A DNA stretch of 64,000 nucleotides from Caulobacter segnis ATCC 21756 (GTDB taxonomy: Bacteria; Pseudomonadota; Alphaproteobacteria; Caulobacterales; Caulobacteraceae): assembly GCF_000092285.1 (NCBI RefSeq), contig NC_014100.1:1364001-1428000 (forward strand), read 5' to 3'. Positions 50,860 through 59,466 of this stretch are shown piece after piece. Made by a program: the position numbers and the translations under genes. Under the pieces are notes generated by a model. The model was not told the DNA's origin. It saw nothing but the letters and a program-made list of their open reading frames with translations, and did not search any database. Position 1 is the stretch's first letter; every line of letters begins with the position of its first letter.

Positions 50860-52251
50860 TCAGCCCGGCGAGATCATCTTTTCCGGGCGGACGTATTGGT
50901 CGAACTCCTCGTTCGTCAGATAGCCGCCGCCGACGGCCTCCTCGCGCAGGGTCGTGCCGTTCTTGTGCGCGGTCTTGGCGATCTTGGCGCAGATGTCATA
51001 GCCCAGGCGGCCGTTCAGGGCCGTGACCAGCATCAGCGAGTTCTCGACGCCCTTCTTGATGTTGTCGACGCGCGGCTCGATGCCGACCACGCAGTTGTCG
51101 GTGAAGCTGATCGCGGCGTCGGCGACCAGTCGGACCGACTGCAGGAAGTTATAGGCCATCACCGGGTTGAAGACGTTCAGTTCGAAGTGGCCCTGGCTGC
51201 CGGCGAAGGTCAGGGTCGAGTGGTTGCCGAACACCTGGGCGCAGACCTGGGTCAGGGCTTCCGACTGGGTCGGGTTGACTTTGCCCGGCATGATCGACGA
51301 GCCCGGCTCGTTCTCCGGCAGGGCCAGTTCGCCGAGGCCGGCGCGCGGGCCAGAACCCAGGAAGCGGATGTCGTTGGCGATCTTGAACAGCGAGGCGGCG
51401 ACCGTGTTGATCGCGCCGTGCGTGAAGACCATGGCGTCATGGGCCGCCAGGGCCTCGAACTTGTTCGGCGCGGTGGTGAAGGCCAGGCCCGTGATGCTGG
51501 CGATCTGCTCGGCGACCTTCTCGGCGAAGCCGATCGGCGCGTTCAGGCCGGTGCCGACGGCGGTGCCGCCCTGGGCCAGTTGCATCAGCATCGGCAGGGT
51601 CATCTCGATGCGGGCGATGCCATTCTCGATCTGCTGGGCGTAGCCGCCGAACTCCTGGCCCAGCGTCAGCGGGGTGGCGTCCTGGGTATGGGTGCGGCCG
51701 ATCTTGATGATGTCCTTCCACTCGGCGGCCTTGGCGGCGAGGGCCTTGTGGAGGTGCTTGAGGGCCGGGATCAGGTCGTGGACCACCTGCTCGGCGCAGG
51801 CGATGTGCATAGCCGTCGGGAAGGTGTCATTCGACGACTGGCTCATGTTGACGTGGTCGTTCGGGTGGACAGGCTTCTTGCTGCCCATCTCGCCGCCCAG
51901 CATCTCGATGGCGCGGTTCGAGATGACCTCGTTGGCGTTCATGTTCGACTGGGTGCCCGAGCCCGTCTGCCAGACGACCAGCGGGAAGTGATCGTTCAGC
52001 TTGCCGTCGATGACTTCGTTGGCGGCGGCGATGATCGTCTCGGCGATCTTCGGGTCCAGCTTGCCCAGCGCCAGGTTGGCCTCGGCGGCGGCGCGCTTGA
52101 CGATACCCAGAGCTCGAACGACGGGCAGGGGCTGCTTCTCCCAGCCGATCTTGAAGTTGCCCAGGCTGCGTTGGGCTTGCGCCCCCCAGTAGCGGTCGGC
52201 GGCGACTTCGATGGGGCCGAAGGTGTCGGTCTCGGTGCGCGTGGCGGTCAT
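50860..52251 (-). CDS. fumC: Fumarate hydratase class II
   Basis: 463 residues. TCA-cycle hydration of fumarate to malate. Motifs: [18 protein letters not shown] near 100, [21 protein letters not shown] near 140, [17 protein letters not shown] near 190, and the SS-loop signature [13 protein letters not shown] near 320. This is the iron-free, heat-stable form. It is monocistronic, with a terminator 20 bases past the stop. Confidence 0.97.
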   Translation of the reverse strand: MTATRTETDTFGPIEVAADRYWGAQAQRSLGNFKIGWEKQPLPVVRALGIVKRAAAEANLALGKLDPKIAETIIAAANEVIDGKLNDHFPLVVWQTGSGTQSNMNANEVISNRAIEMLGGEMGSKKPVHPNDHVNMSQSSNDTFPTAMHIACAEQVVHDLIPALKHLHKALAAKAAEWKDIIKIGRTHTQDATPLTLGQEFGGYAQQIENGIARIEMTLPMLMQLAQGGTAVGTGLNAPIGFAEKVAEQIASITGLAFTTAPNKFEALAAHDAMVFTHGAINTVAASLFKIANDIRFLGSGPRAGLGELALPENEPGSSIMPGKVNPTQSEALTQVCAQVFGNHSTLTFAGSQGHFELNVFNPVMAYNFLQSVRLVADAAISFTDNCVVGIEPRVDNIKKGVENSLMLVTALNGRLGYDICAKIAKTAHKNGTTLREEAVGGGYLTNEEFDQYVRPEKMISPG

Positions 52252-52337
52252 GCGGCGGGTCTCCCAAAAACGGTCGTGCGCGGTCTAGACCTTGAGCGCC
52301 AGGAGGGCAATGTTCGCCCGCGCGAAGGAGACCCCGC

Positions 52338-52877
52338 ATGAGCCCTTATTTGGCGCTGCCCCGTTCGATCAACACCGGCAAGCGCAAGGTGCTCAAGGAG
52401 GACCTGCTCGGCGTCGCCCAGGACGCGGGCTTCAAGTCCGCCAAGACCTATCTGGCCAGCGGCAATCTGGTGCTCTGGGGCGATCACGAGGGCGGGGCGG
52501 CGCTGGAGCGGGCGCTTGAAGACGCCCTGGAGGCGCGGATCGGTCTGCGCACCGACTTCATGGTGCGGTCGCCCGCCCAGGTCCGGGCGATCATCGACGC
52601 CAATCCGTTCAAGGCCGAGGCGGTCGACCATCCCAGCCATGTGATCGTGAATTTCCTGAAGTCGCCGCTGCCGGCCGAGGACGAGGCCATCCTGCGCGCG
52701 GCGATCACGGGGCCGGAGCGCTTCGTGGTCGGCGCGTGCGAGCTCTATCTCGACTTCCCGATCAGCATGGCCGACTCGGTGCTGGATCGGGATTGGAAGA
52801 AGACCAAGCGCTCGCCGGTCGGAACGACGCGGAACTGGAATACGGTGATGGCTCTGGCCGGGATGATGGACGCGTGA
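52338..52877 (+). CDS. DUF1697 family protein
   Basis: 179 residues. Start YLALPRSINTGKRKVLKEDLL matches the DUF1697 opening (usually LLRGINVGGRNKVPMADL). It continues KTYLASGNLVLWGD, VRSPAQVRAIIDANPF and ends WKKTKRSPVGTTRNWNTVMALAGMM, all typical. No activity is proven for the family. AGGAGA precedes the ATG. The stop overlaps the following GTG (GTGA), so it is coupled to the RusA-like gene. Confidence 0.9.
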   Translation: MSPYLALPRSINTGKRKVLKEDLLGVAQDAGFKSAKTYLASGNLVLWGDHEGGAALERALEDALEARIGLRTDFMVRSPAQVRAIIDANPFKAEAVDHPSHVIVNFLKSPLPAEDEAILRAAITGPERFVVGACELYLDFPISMADSVLDRDWKKTKRSPVGTTRNWNTVMALAGMMDA

Positions 52878-53275
52878 GCCAGACCTTCGACGGATCGGAC
52901 TGGACTCATCACGGCAAGGTTCGTGCGCGGGAGGCGGCCGGAGAGCTGACGCTGGTCGTCGACGGCCTGACCACCCAAGGCAAGTACTACAAGCCGCTGA
53001 TCTACGAGTTCTTCCGCAAGTCCTGGCGCGGCTCGCGGCCGGCCTGGGGCGAGTTCAGCGTCGAGATCGGCATGGAATATGTCGGCGAGCCGCCGTGGAT
53101 GGACCTCGACAACCTGGCCAAGGCCTTGCTCGACGCGATCAAGGGCTACGCGTTCCACGACGACGCCCAGGTCGCCCGGCTGCTGGTCGAGCGACGGCCG
53201 GGCGATCGCGAGCGGATCGTCATCCAGGTGCGGAAGCTGAGCACCAACCTGATGCGGCGCACCCTGGAGGACTGA
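52874..53275 (+). CDS. RusA-family Holliday-junction resolvase-like protein
   Basis: 133 residues from a GTG that overlaps the preceding stop. The segment PPWMDLDNLAKALLDAIKGYAFHDDAQV carries the paired Asp residues of RusA nucleases (in E. coli the DIDN..LKAFLDAL..DDAQV pattern). RusA is usually phage-borne; here it sits between ordinary chromosomal genes with no phage genes nearby, coupled to a DUF1697 gene. It may resolve junctions in repair, or may have become a housekeeping nuclease. Confidence 0.75.
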   Translation: MSQTFDGSDWTHHGKVRAREAAGELTLVVDGLTTQGKYYKPLIYEFFRKSWRGSRPAWGEFSVEIGMEYVGEPPWMDLDNLAKALLDAIKGYAFHDDAQVARLLVERRPGDRERIVIQVRKLSTNLMRRTLED

Positions 53276-53284
53276 GGTCCCGCC

Positions 53285-55435
53285 TCAGCTCCAGGGCAGC
53301 AGGTAGCCCCACAGGCCCAACAGCACGCTCAGGAACACGAAGAGCAGCGCCGTGAACGTGAAGGCGACCTTGCGTCCGGCGGTCCAGCTGTCGACCCGCC
53401 GACCGCCTCGCCACACCATCGGAAGGGCGCCCAACGTGACGACAGCCATCAGGGCCGCGACCAGGGCGCAGGCCGAGCCGCTGAGCAGCCAACCGCTGGG
53501 CCAGCCGAAGAAGGCGGCCGTCTGATCCGAGGCGCGAACCGCGAAGACGCCCATGCAAGCGGCCGAGATCAGCCAAAGCACCGCCTGGGCGGTCTGCATC
53601 TGGCTGGCGCGCGCCTGAACAGGGGTCTGGCGGGCTTCGCGGCGGTTGCGCACGATGGTCCCGAGTACGGTCGCCACGCTGGCGAGGCCGGCCAGGCCGA
53701 CGGTTACGATCAACAGAAGCGCGGATCGCATGGGCCCGATCCGCTCGTAGGTCGCGAAACCCCGCGCGGCGTAGAAGCGAGACGGGCGATCGCCATTGGC
53801 GTCGAAGACAATCACGAGAGGACCGTCCACCGCTTTGAACACGCCAGGCCGTCCAGCGGCGTTGAACAGCGTGGCGGACCCGCCTTCGCTGATGGACAGG
53901 CGGCCGTCCGCCGTGGCCCGGACCGTGGCGCGGCCGATGACGCGATTGATGAAGCCTTCCAGGCCGCCATAGGCGCGGCGGGTGGTCAGGTAGTCGCCCT
54001 CGTAGAGCTTGGCCTGCTCGTAGCTGATCGCGCTCGCCTGCGGGACGGCGGGCGGGTTGGCGTAGAAGTGCTCGATGATCGTCGCGGGCAGGGTGGCGGG
54101 CAGGTTCGCCCCGCTGTCGGTGTTGACCGAAATGAAGACGCCCAGGCCAAGCTCCGGCGCGATGACCATGTTCGAATGGAAGTAGAGCGTCGCGCCGCCA
54201 TGGCCGAAACCGCGGCGGCCGCCGGGCAGGGGAATGTCCTGAAAGCCCGCGTTCCACCCGGCCGCTTCCGGCGCGGGACGGTACATGGGCGTGCGGAAGG
54301 CTTGAGCGGTCCTGGCCGAGAACACCGTCTTGCCGTCGATGGCGCCGCCGTTCAGCAGCAGGGTCATGTACCTGGCCATGTCGCCGGCCGTGCTGGAAGC
54401 CGAGCCGGCCGGAGCGACCTGGCCGATGAACTCACGCGGCTGGACCTTCCAGCCGAGCGGCGTCCAGGAGAAGCTGTCCGAAAGCTCGGCGGCCAGCTCT
54501 TCCGACATCGGCGCCGGCAGGTTGTCTCGCCACGGGCGCGCCTCGCGGAAGGTCGTGTGGCGCATGCCGGTGGGCAGGATGATCTCTTCGGTGACCAGCT
54601 GCTCGAAGGGCTTGCCGGTGACGTTGGCGACGGCGGCGCCGGCCAGGGCGGCGCCGTAGTTCGAATAGCTGGGCAGCAGGCCGGGCTCGCGCACCCGGCG
54701 CGGGCGCTCCTGACGCAGATAGTCCGCGAGCGGGCGGATGCGGTTGGGATCGCGCTCGAACAGTTGGCCCATCGCCCGGTCTTCGAAGCCCGCGGTGTGG
54801 GTCATCAGATCGCGCAGGCGGACCTGGGTCTTCTTGCCCTGGTCCTTCAGCTGAAGCGGCTCGGGCAGATAGAGGTTCACCGGCCCGTCGAGGCGCATGT
54901 GGCCCGACTCGATCTCGTTCATCAGGGCGATCCAGGTGAACGTCTTCGAGATCGAGGCGATCCGGAACAGGGTCTTGTCGGGGTCCACCGCTCGGCGCTG
55001 ACCGAGGTTGGCGAAGCCGTAGCCCTTCTTCAGGACGACCTGGCCGTTCTGAACCACCGAAATGGTCACGCCCGCGATGTGGTCACGGGCCATGGAGCGT
55101 TGCACCACGCCGTCGACGAACGCTTCGAGCTCTGGGCGGGGCAGCGGAGCGACGCCGACCGCCACCGGCGGAGCGGCGGGAAGGCTCGGCGCCTGAGGCG
55201 TCGTGGCCGCGGGAATGGCGGGCTTTGGCGTCTGAGCCGGCCGCGAGGCGGGGCGAACCCGGCGAGGACGGAGGCTGGAATAGGGGCGAGGGCCTTGCTC
55301 GGCGACGGGCGCGTCGCTGGCCGGCGGCGGCGGGCTGGGCGTCGCCTCCTGGGCGCGCGTCTCCGACCCCAGAGCGGACCATAGTGCGATGATGGCCGCC
55401 ACGAGGGCGGCTGCGGGCGAAACGCGCGACGTCAA
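53285..55435 (-). CDS. Class C beta-lactamase-like serine hydrolase with C-terminal membrane domain
   Basis: 716 residues. An export signal (about 1-28) is followed by a Pro-rich linker to about residue 95. The serine hydrolase domain has SISKTFTW (SxxK, nucleophile Ser near 162), YSNYGAAL (YxN, near 258) and GFGHGGATLYF (replacing KTG, near 418). A second region (about 470-570) resembles the lipocalin-like domain of such enzymes. Four membrane helices lie in the last 150 residues. Such proteins are usually D,D-peptidases or esterases, not lactamases. It is anchored in the inner membrane with the catalytic part in the periplasm. It is convergent with rusA. Confidence 0.88.
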   Translation of the reverse strand: MTSRVSPAAALVAAIIALWSALGSETRAQEATPSPPPPASDAPVAEQGPRPYSSLRPRRVRPASRPAQTPKPAIPAATTPQAPSLPAAPPVAVGVAPLPRPELEAFVDGVVQRSMARDHIAGVTISVVQNGQVVLKKGYGFANLGQRRAVDPDKTLFRIASISKTFTWIALMNEIESGHMRLDGPVNLYLPEPLQLKDQGKKTQVRLRDLMTHTAGFEDRAMGQLFERDPNRIRPLADYLRQERPRRVREPGLLPSYSNYGAALAGAAVANVTGKPFEQLVTEEIILPTGMRHTTFREARPWRDNLPAPMSEELAAELSDSFSWTPLGWKVQPREFIGQVAPAGSASSTAGDMARYMTLLLNGGAIDGKTVFSARTAQAFRTPMYRPAPEAAGWNAGFQDIPLPGGRRGFGHGGATLYFHSNMVIAPELGLGVFISVNTDSGANLPATLPATIIEHFYANPPAVPQASAISYEQAKLYEGDYLTTRRAYGGLEGFINRVIGRATVRATADGRLSISEGGSATLFNAAGRPGVFKAVDGPLVIVFDANGDRPSRFYAARGFATYERIGPMRSALLLIVTVGLAGLASVATVLGTIVRNRREARQTPVQARASQMQTAQAVLWLISAACMGVFAVRASDQTAAFFGWPSGWLLSGSACALVAALMAVVTLGALPMVWRGGRRVDSWTAGRKVAFTFTALLFVFLSVLLGLWGYLLPWS

Positions 55436-55511
55436 CGATGTCCCCTGGGTGAAGCAGCAACTTCTAGGGTTTGTGTAACCTGCTTGCCGCGCGGGTCAAA
55501 CCCGATCGCGC

Positions 55512-56282
55512 TCAAGGCGTTCGGGACGCAGATCGGTCGAACGCATAAAGGGGCAGCAGGGGGCGCAGCGCCGCGCCGATCCAGACCTGGGGTTCCGACG
55601 CTGGTTCCGCGCCCGTCTCGTTTTCCTTTCGGGCCACGCAGGTCTGAACCCGCGCGCCCAAGGCGGCGAAGTCGTGCGCGTCGGGGACCGAAGCCAGGAA
55701 ACAGGCGTCGAAATAGGGGTACTTGTCGCTCTCGCCACATCCGAAGGACGCGCGATCGGCGCGGGCCGCCGTCAGGATCAAGCGGTCGCTTTTCTGCAGC
55801 GGCGGGATGAACACGCCCGAAAAACAGGCGGAGATCACAACCACGCTGGGGCGATTGGGGCAGGCGTCATCGAGAATGGCGGCGAGCAGATGTGGACGGA
55901 GCATCTCCTTACCGAGAATCGCCCCTTCGGGACCGCCATGCGAGCTGATGTAGAAAAGGCAGCCGGCCTTGGCGCTTTGTGTCCCTGCGCGGAGGGCCTC
56001 ATGGAGAGTCCGTGTGTCCGCTTGGCCGGGCGCGTCGGCGGGATAGCGGCCAGGGCGCACCGAAAACTGCCGCACCGAATCCCGCTCGAAGCCGAGCTCG
56101 ACCAGCGCCTTGGCGACGTCGCGTCGGGCATTGTCAAAAGCCTCGGTCGGACCGCCGGAATGGGCGTGATAATCGCCAGCCACCACGACGGCGGTCCAGT
56201 TCGAGAACGGTCCGGCGCAGGCTGCGGAGGGCGGGACGAAAAGCAGGATCAGAAGTCCGATGACCGCTGTCGCCGCTCGCAT
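55512..56282 (-). CDS. Secreted peptidase of family C13 (legumain/caspase-like fold)
   Basis: 256 residues with a signal peptide (cleavage near PSAACA). Clan CD motifs are present: FYISSHGGPEGAI, with the catalytic His near residue 116, and VVVISACFSGVF, with the catalytic Cys near 152; SxHG and ACxSG are the expected contexts. Strand VVVAGDYHAHSGGPTEAFDNAR at the N-terminus begins the fold. Bacterial C13 homologues are rare and uncharacterised. It follows a thioesterase gene by 18 bases, so it is probably in the operon with it and sspB. Confidence 0.8.
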   Translation of the reverse strand: MRAATAVIGLLILLFVPPSAACAGPFSNWTAVVVAGDYHAHSGGPTEAFDNARRDVAKALVELGFERDSVRQFSVRPGRYPADAPGQADTRTLHEALRAGTQSAKAGCLFYISSHGGPEGAILGKEMLRPHLLAAILDDACPNRPSVVVISACFSGVFIPPLQKSDRLILTAARADRASFGCGESDKYPYFDACFLASVPDAHDFAALGARVQTCVARKENETGAEPASEPQVWIGAALRPLLPLYAFDRSASRTP

Positions 56283-56300
56283 GACCCCATCCCCCTCCGG

Positions 56301-56774
56301 CTATTTCTTCTTGAAATTGGCGAAGGGCGTCGGGATCGCCGTCCCGGTCGACGTGGCCAGCAGACGGCCTTCGGGGTCGTAGAGTTCGCCTTCCATGAAG
56401 CACACGGTCCGCCCCCATTTCACCACGCGGCCAACGCCACGCAGAGCGCCCGGCATGGTCGGACGCAGAAAGCTGGTCTTCATCTCAAGGGTCGGGACGA
56501 CATGGGTCATGCCCGAGGTGATCATGCCGGCTACCGACATGCACTCGTCCAGCATGGCGCAGACATAGCCGCCCTGGATCTGCCCCATCGGATTGCAGAG
56601 CAGGTCAGCGCGGGCGTTGAAGCCGACCTCGATCTCGCGATCCGCCTGACGCACGGCCAGGAGTTCGAAGCCCAGGGTCTGGGATCCGCTGGGCGGGTTC
56701 TTGGAGGCGCGGAAGCGCGCGAGGATCGCCTCGTCGCTCAGGGTTTGCGGAGCGTCGGAGGCGACGTCGCTCAT
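56301..56774 (-). CDS. PaaI-like hotdog thioesterase
   Basis: 157 residues, single hotdog: NPMGQIQGGYVCAMLDECMSVAGM matches the PaaI/YdiI pattern with the conserved Gly-Gly and acidic catalytic residue. VPTLEMKTSFLRP follows. It hydrolyses an acyl- or aryl-CoA. The start codon overlaps the sspB stop by 4 bases (ATGA), so translation is coupled. The substrate is unknown. Confidence 0.88.
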   Translation of the reverse strand: MSDVASDAPQTLSDEAILARFRASKNPPSGSQTLGFELLAVRQADREIEVGFNARADLLCNPMGQIQGGYVCAMLDECMSVAGMITSGMTHVVPTLEMKTSFLRPTMPGALRGVGRVVKWGRTVCFMEGELYDPEGRLLATSTGTAIPTPFANFKKK

Positions 56775-57256
56775 TTTTTGCGGAACTGGTCCAGGGAGAC
56801 GATCTTCGGGCCTTCGTCGCCCGACGGAGGCGGCGTCTTGGCCTCCGGTTCGGCCTCGGGCTCGGGATCATCCTCGACGATCTCCGGCGAGGCGAATTGC
56901 AGGGCGAACTGCACGGACGGATCGTAGAAGCGCGTGACGGCCGCATAGGGCACGTTCAGACGCTTGGGCTGGCCGCCGAACTTCAGCGTCACCGAGAACG
57001 AGCTCTCGCCTGGCGCCAGGTCCCAATACTGGTGCTGCAGGACGATCGTCATCTCGTCCGGATATTTGCCCAGCAAGTCCTGCGGACCCGAGACGCCCAC
57101 GGCCTTGGTCTTGAAGGTGATGTAGAGATGGTGCGGTTCAGGCAGGCCGCCCGGCTCCGCGGCCTTCTTCAACGCCGCCCTGACCACGCCGCGCAGGGCG
57201 TCCTGGGCCATGGCCTCGTATTGCATGAGGTCTTCGGGCTGTTCGGTCTGGGACAT
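56771..57256 (-). CDS. sspB: SspB, adaptor delivering ssrA-tagged proteins to ClpXP
   Basis: 161 residues of the alpha-proteobacterial SspB type. The core (about 15-110: MAQDALRGVVRAALKKAAE, HLYITFKTKAVGVSG, YPDEMTIVLQHQYWDL, FSVTLKFGGQPKRLNVPYAA) binds the ssrA tag. A flexible acidic linker follows, and the end GPKIVSLDQFRKK is the ClpX-binding XB peptide. The tmRNA that adds the tag is encoded 370 bases upstream in the same direction. It forms an operon with the thioesterase and C13 peptidase genes. Confidence 0.95.
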   Translation of the reverse strand: MSQTEQPEDLMQYEAMAQDALRGVVRAALKKAAEPGGLPEPHHLYITFKTKAVGVSGPQDLLGKYPDEMTIVLQHQYWDLAPGESSFSVTLKFGGQPKRLNVPYAAVTRFYDPSVQFALQFASPEIVEDDPEPEAEPEAKTPPPSGDEGPKIVSLDQFRKK

Positions 57257-57415
57257 GCGCTGAGGTCGATACTTCGGACTGAAAACGAAGCCGCGAGCCT
57301 AGCGTGTGAAAGGCTCATCGCAAAGGTCTCCGATGCCAATCCGGGCGCGTGCGTCTGCGGCGCTGGATCAAAAGCGGCGCAAGCGTTTGCATCCGCCTGC
57401 GCGGAAGTGGGAGGA

Positions 57416-57617
57416 AGGAGCCTCGGCGCAGTCGTGGAAAGTGGAGGGATTCTGTTGGCAGGCTCCCCCACGCCTTCTCAAAAGAGAGGAGGGAGCCTCG
57501 GCGCAGTCGTGGAAAGTGGAGGGATTCTGTTGGCAGGCTCCCCCACGCCTTCTCAAAAGAGAGGAGGGAGCCTCGGCGCAGTCGTGGAAAGTGGAGGGAT
57601 TCTGTTGGCAGGCTCCC
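57416..57617. repeat. 75-bp tandem repeat, 2.6 copies, beside ssrA
   Basis: The unit starting CCTCGGCGCAGTCGTGG begins at 57421, 57496 and 57571, exactly 75 bp apart, with units 1 and 2 complete and unit 3 ending after 47 bases. Within each unit GGGAGCCT and AGGCTCCC form inverted arms with a long loop. The last unit abuts the 3' side of the tmRNA coding piece, so the array occupies the space where the tmRNA gene ends. Confidence 0.9.
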
Positions 57618-57624
57618 TCCGGGC

Positions 57625-57921
57625 CCCGCCTAGGGATCTGAACCCCTAGGACTTAAGAGGCGAATTCACCTGCACCGCATTACGCGGCGACGGCGAACTC
57701 TTCAGCGAAGTTATCGTTCGCATTTAGATAAAGGCCCGAAACGGTGGGCCAAGCCGAGAGAAAGCAGTCACCTTTACACGTCTGTCGATGCTGATCGGCC
57801 CCATGCAGTCCCATGATAACTTGGGAGAGATTTGGTGGAGCCGCCGGGAATCGCACCCGGGTCCAGTCCGCTTATTACGTGCGCGTTTATCCCCATAGTT
57901 CGGCCGAAGCCGGACAATCAC
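57625..57921 (-). ncRNA. ssrA: Two-piece (circularly permuted) tmRNA
   Basis: Transcribed leftwards. The acceptor piece comes first (about 57915 to 57833): T-arm CCCGGGTGCGATTCCCGG and acceptor GGCGGCTCCACCA with encoded CCA at 57833. An excised spacer of about 30 bases follows. The coding piece begins GGGGCCG at 57802, which pairs with CGGCUCC in a 7-bp acceptor stem (one G-U). The tag frame GCGAACGATAAC..GCGTAA encodes ANDNFAEEFAVAA; with the charged Ala this gives the Caulobacter tag AANDNFAEEFAVAA. Hairpins GGTGAATTCGCC and CCTAGGG..CCCTAGG follow. Ends are approximate; the -10 may be TATATT near 57930. tmRNA rescues stalled ribosomes and tags products for ClpXP through SspB. Confidence 0.93.
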
Positions 57922-58199
57922 AATATAGGGGCTTCGGCTCCGGTATGGAAGGCCGGGCGCTGGACTGTCCCCAGGCTAAGGCGACCATTGGACAATGTGC
58001 CGCTGACAACCGCGCCGCGATCTTCGAACAGCTTGAGCGTTTCGCCGACCAGGACATAGACGCCGGTGAACACGTCCGCGAAGTCGTCGCGGGTCTCGAT
58101 GAAGCGGCCATCGGCGCGCAGTTCGAGCGAAATGTGGCCGTCGGGCGAGGTCCAGACGCCGGCGACGGGGATGTGGGGAACGATGGCGGACATCATCAT
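57918..58199 (-). CDS. Atu4866-domain protein
   Basis: About 93 residues. PVAGVWTSPDGHISLELRADGRFIETR, GVYVLVGETLKLFEDRG and VVSGTLSNGRLSLGTVQ form a small beta-barrel pattern like the Atu4866 family of short soluble proteins often placed beside AraC regulators. Three consecutive ATGs (58199, 58196, 58193) can start it; the last overlaps least with the preceding gene's stop. Its 3' end touches the ssrA promoter region. Function is unknown, but its position suggests control by the AraC regulator at 58555. Confidence 0.75.
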   Translation of the reverse strand: MMMSAIVPHIPVAGVWTSPDGHISLELRADGRFIETRDDFADVFTGVYVLVGETLKLFEDRGAVVSGTLSNGRLSLGTVQRPAFHTGAEAPIL

Positions 58200-58366
58200 T
58201 GGGCGATGCTCCGGTTCTGGAAGGCTTGGGTCTGGGCGGTGGTGGTCGTCAGGGTGGGTTTCGGGAGCACGGCGGTCGCGGCGGTCAGCGCGGCCGTTCC
58301 GCCCAGCAGGGCGGCGACAAACCAGCGCGGAGCCGTCACGCCGCGCCGGGGCGTGTAGCGTCTCAT
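58196..58366 (-). CDS. Small single-pass membrane protein
   Basis: 56 residues: a basic N-terminus MRRYTPRRGVTAPR, one membrane helix WFVAALLGGTAALTAATAVL, and a Thr/Gln-rich tail. The stop overlaps the ATGs of the Atu4866-domain gene, so the two are translationally coupled. The first gene of this small operon lies 188 bp from the divergent AraC gene. Coding status rests on the coupling and composition. Confidence 0.5.
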   Translation of the reverse strand: MRRYTPRRGVTAPRWFVAALLGGTAALTAATAVLPKPTLTTTTAQTQAFQNRSIAQ

Positions 58367-58466
58367 CGCAGAGCTCAGGTTTTTGGGGTTGGCCGCGTCG
58401 GGGAGCGGAACGAGGCCACTATGGGGCGCCCGCCCGTCCAGCCGGTAGATCGATGCTCCGGCAATA

Positions 58467-58517
58467 TTGCACAATTCTCCGGAACGGAACGCCGTCACGT
58501 GACGGAGGATCGTGCAA
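58467..58517. promoter_or_regulatory. Inverted half-sites in the AraC/Atu4866 divergent region
   Basis: TTGCACAATTCTCC at 58467-58480 and, inverted, GGAGGATCGTGCAA at 58504-58517 match at 12 of 14 positions. A perfect palindrome CGTCACGTGACG lies at 58493-58504. The dyad sits 37-88 bp before the AraC start and is the likely site of the regulator. Confidence 0.5.
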
Positions 58518-58554
58518 GGCCTACAAATAGGCTCGCCCACACAAAGGAAAATCT

Positions 58555-59466
58555 ATGAGTACGCGTGAGGCGCTGGCCGCCCTGATTGAACGATACACGC
58601 CGGAAGAAGGCCCGGTCGACACGTGCTGCCCTCGGGTCAACCTTTATCGCCTGTCCCAGCCTAGCGAGCCCAATCACGGCCTTCACGATCCGTCCTTTTG
58701 CGTTCTGGCCCAAGGACGGAAGCGGGTGACCGTCGGCGACGCCATTCACGAATACGACGAGCGCAACTTCTTCCTGTCTTCGATCGACGTTCCGGTGACG
58801 GGACAGGTGGTCGAGGCGTCGCCGGACAAGCCCTATTTGAGCTTCCGGATCGTGCTCGACGCCAAGCTGATCAGCGAGATGATCATGGAATGCGGCCTGG
58901 CCGCTCGCCTCGACGCCGCCGCGCCGTTGGTGGGCGGGATGTCGGCGGGCGCCATGACGCCCCAGCTGCTCGATGCGGTCTGCCGGATGGTGGCCCTGCT
59001 CGACACACCCGAGGACGTCGCGGTGATGGCGCCGTTGATCGAGCGCGAAATCCTGTATCGCCTGCTGACGGGACCGCAGGGACCGCGGTTAGCGCAGATC
59101 GCCCGCCGCGACAGCCGCCTGCGTCAGATCAACCGTGCGATCGGCTGGATCAAGCGCAACTTCGACCAGCCCTTCAGCATCGACGTCGTCGCCGACGAAG
59201 CGCGGATGAGCCCGTCGGCGCTGCACCAGCACTTCAAGGCCGTGACGTCGCTCTCGCCGCTACAGTACCAAAAGCAGATCCGCCTGCAGGAGGCCCGCCG
59301 CCTGATCCTGGTCCAGCGCCTGGATGCGGCCACGGCCGGCCACACCGTCGGCTACGACAGTCCCTCGCAGTTCAGCCGTGAATATGCCCGGCTGTTCGGC
59401 GCGCCGCCGCTCAGGGACGTGGCGCGCCTGCGGGAACAGCCGGAGATGGCGGCGGCCGGAGCCTAG
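58555..59466 (+). CDS. AraC-family transcriptional regulator
   Basis: 303 residues. N-terminal AraC_N-type cupin (DPSFCVLAQGRKRVTVGDAIHEYDE), then two helix-turn-helix motifs at about 205-295: FSIDVVADEARMSPSALHQHFKAVTSLSPLQYQKQIRLQEARRL (quoted only by its ends here) and TVGYDSPSQFSREYARLFG. The usual AAHxVGYES second helix reads AGHTVGYDS. The group regulates small-molecule-responsive operons. It is divergent from the small membrane/Atu4866 operon. Its stop overlaps the end of the convergent gene by 4 bases. Confidence 0.93.
   Translation: MSTREALAALIERYTPEEGPVDTCCPRVNLYRLSQPSEPNHGLHDPSFCVLAQGRKRVTVGDAIHEYDERNFFLSSIDVPVTGQVVEASPDKPYLSFRIVLDAKLISEMIMECGLAARLDAAAPLVGGMSAGAMTPQLLDAVCRMVALLDTPEDVAVMAPLIEREILYRLLTGPQGPRLAQIARRDSRLRQINRAIGWIKRNFDQPFSIDVVADEARMSPSALHQHFKAVTSLSPLQYQKQIRLQEARRLILVQRLDAATAGHTVGYDSPSQFSREYARLFGAPPLRDVARLREQPEMAAAGA

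Noticed and set aside
57416..57617. CRISPR array
   Set aside because: The units are contiguous and identical with no variable spacers, and no cas genes are present.
57306..57641. Protein gene with 25-residue repeats over the 75-bp array
   Set aside because: The open frames result from the repeat period being a multiple of three; there is no ribosome site, and the region overlaps the tmRNA gene.
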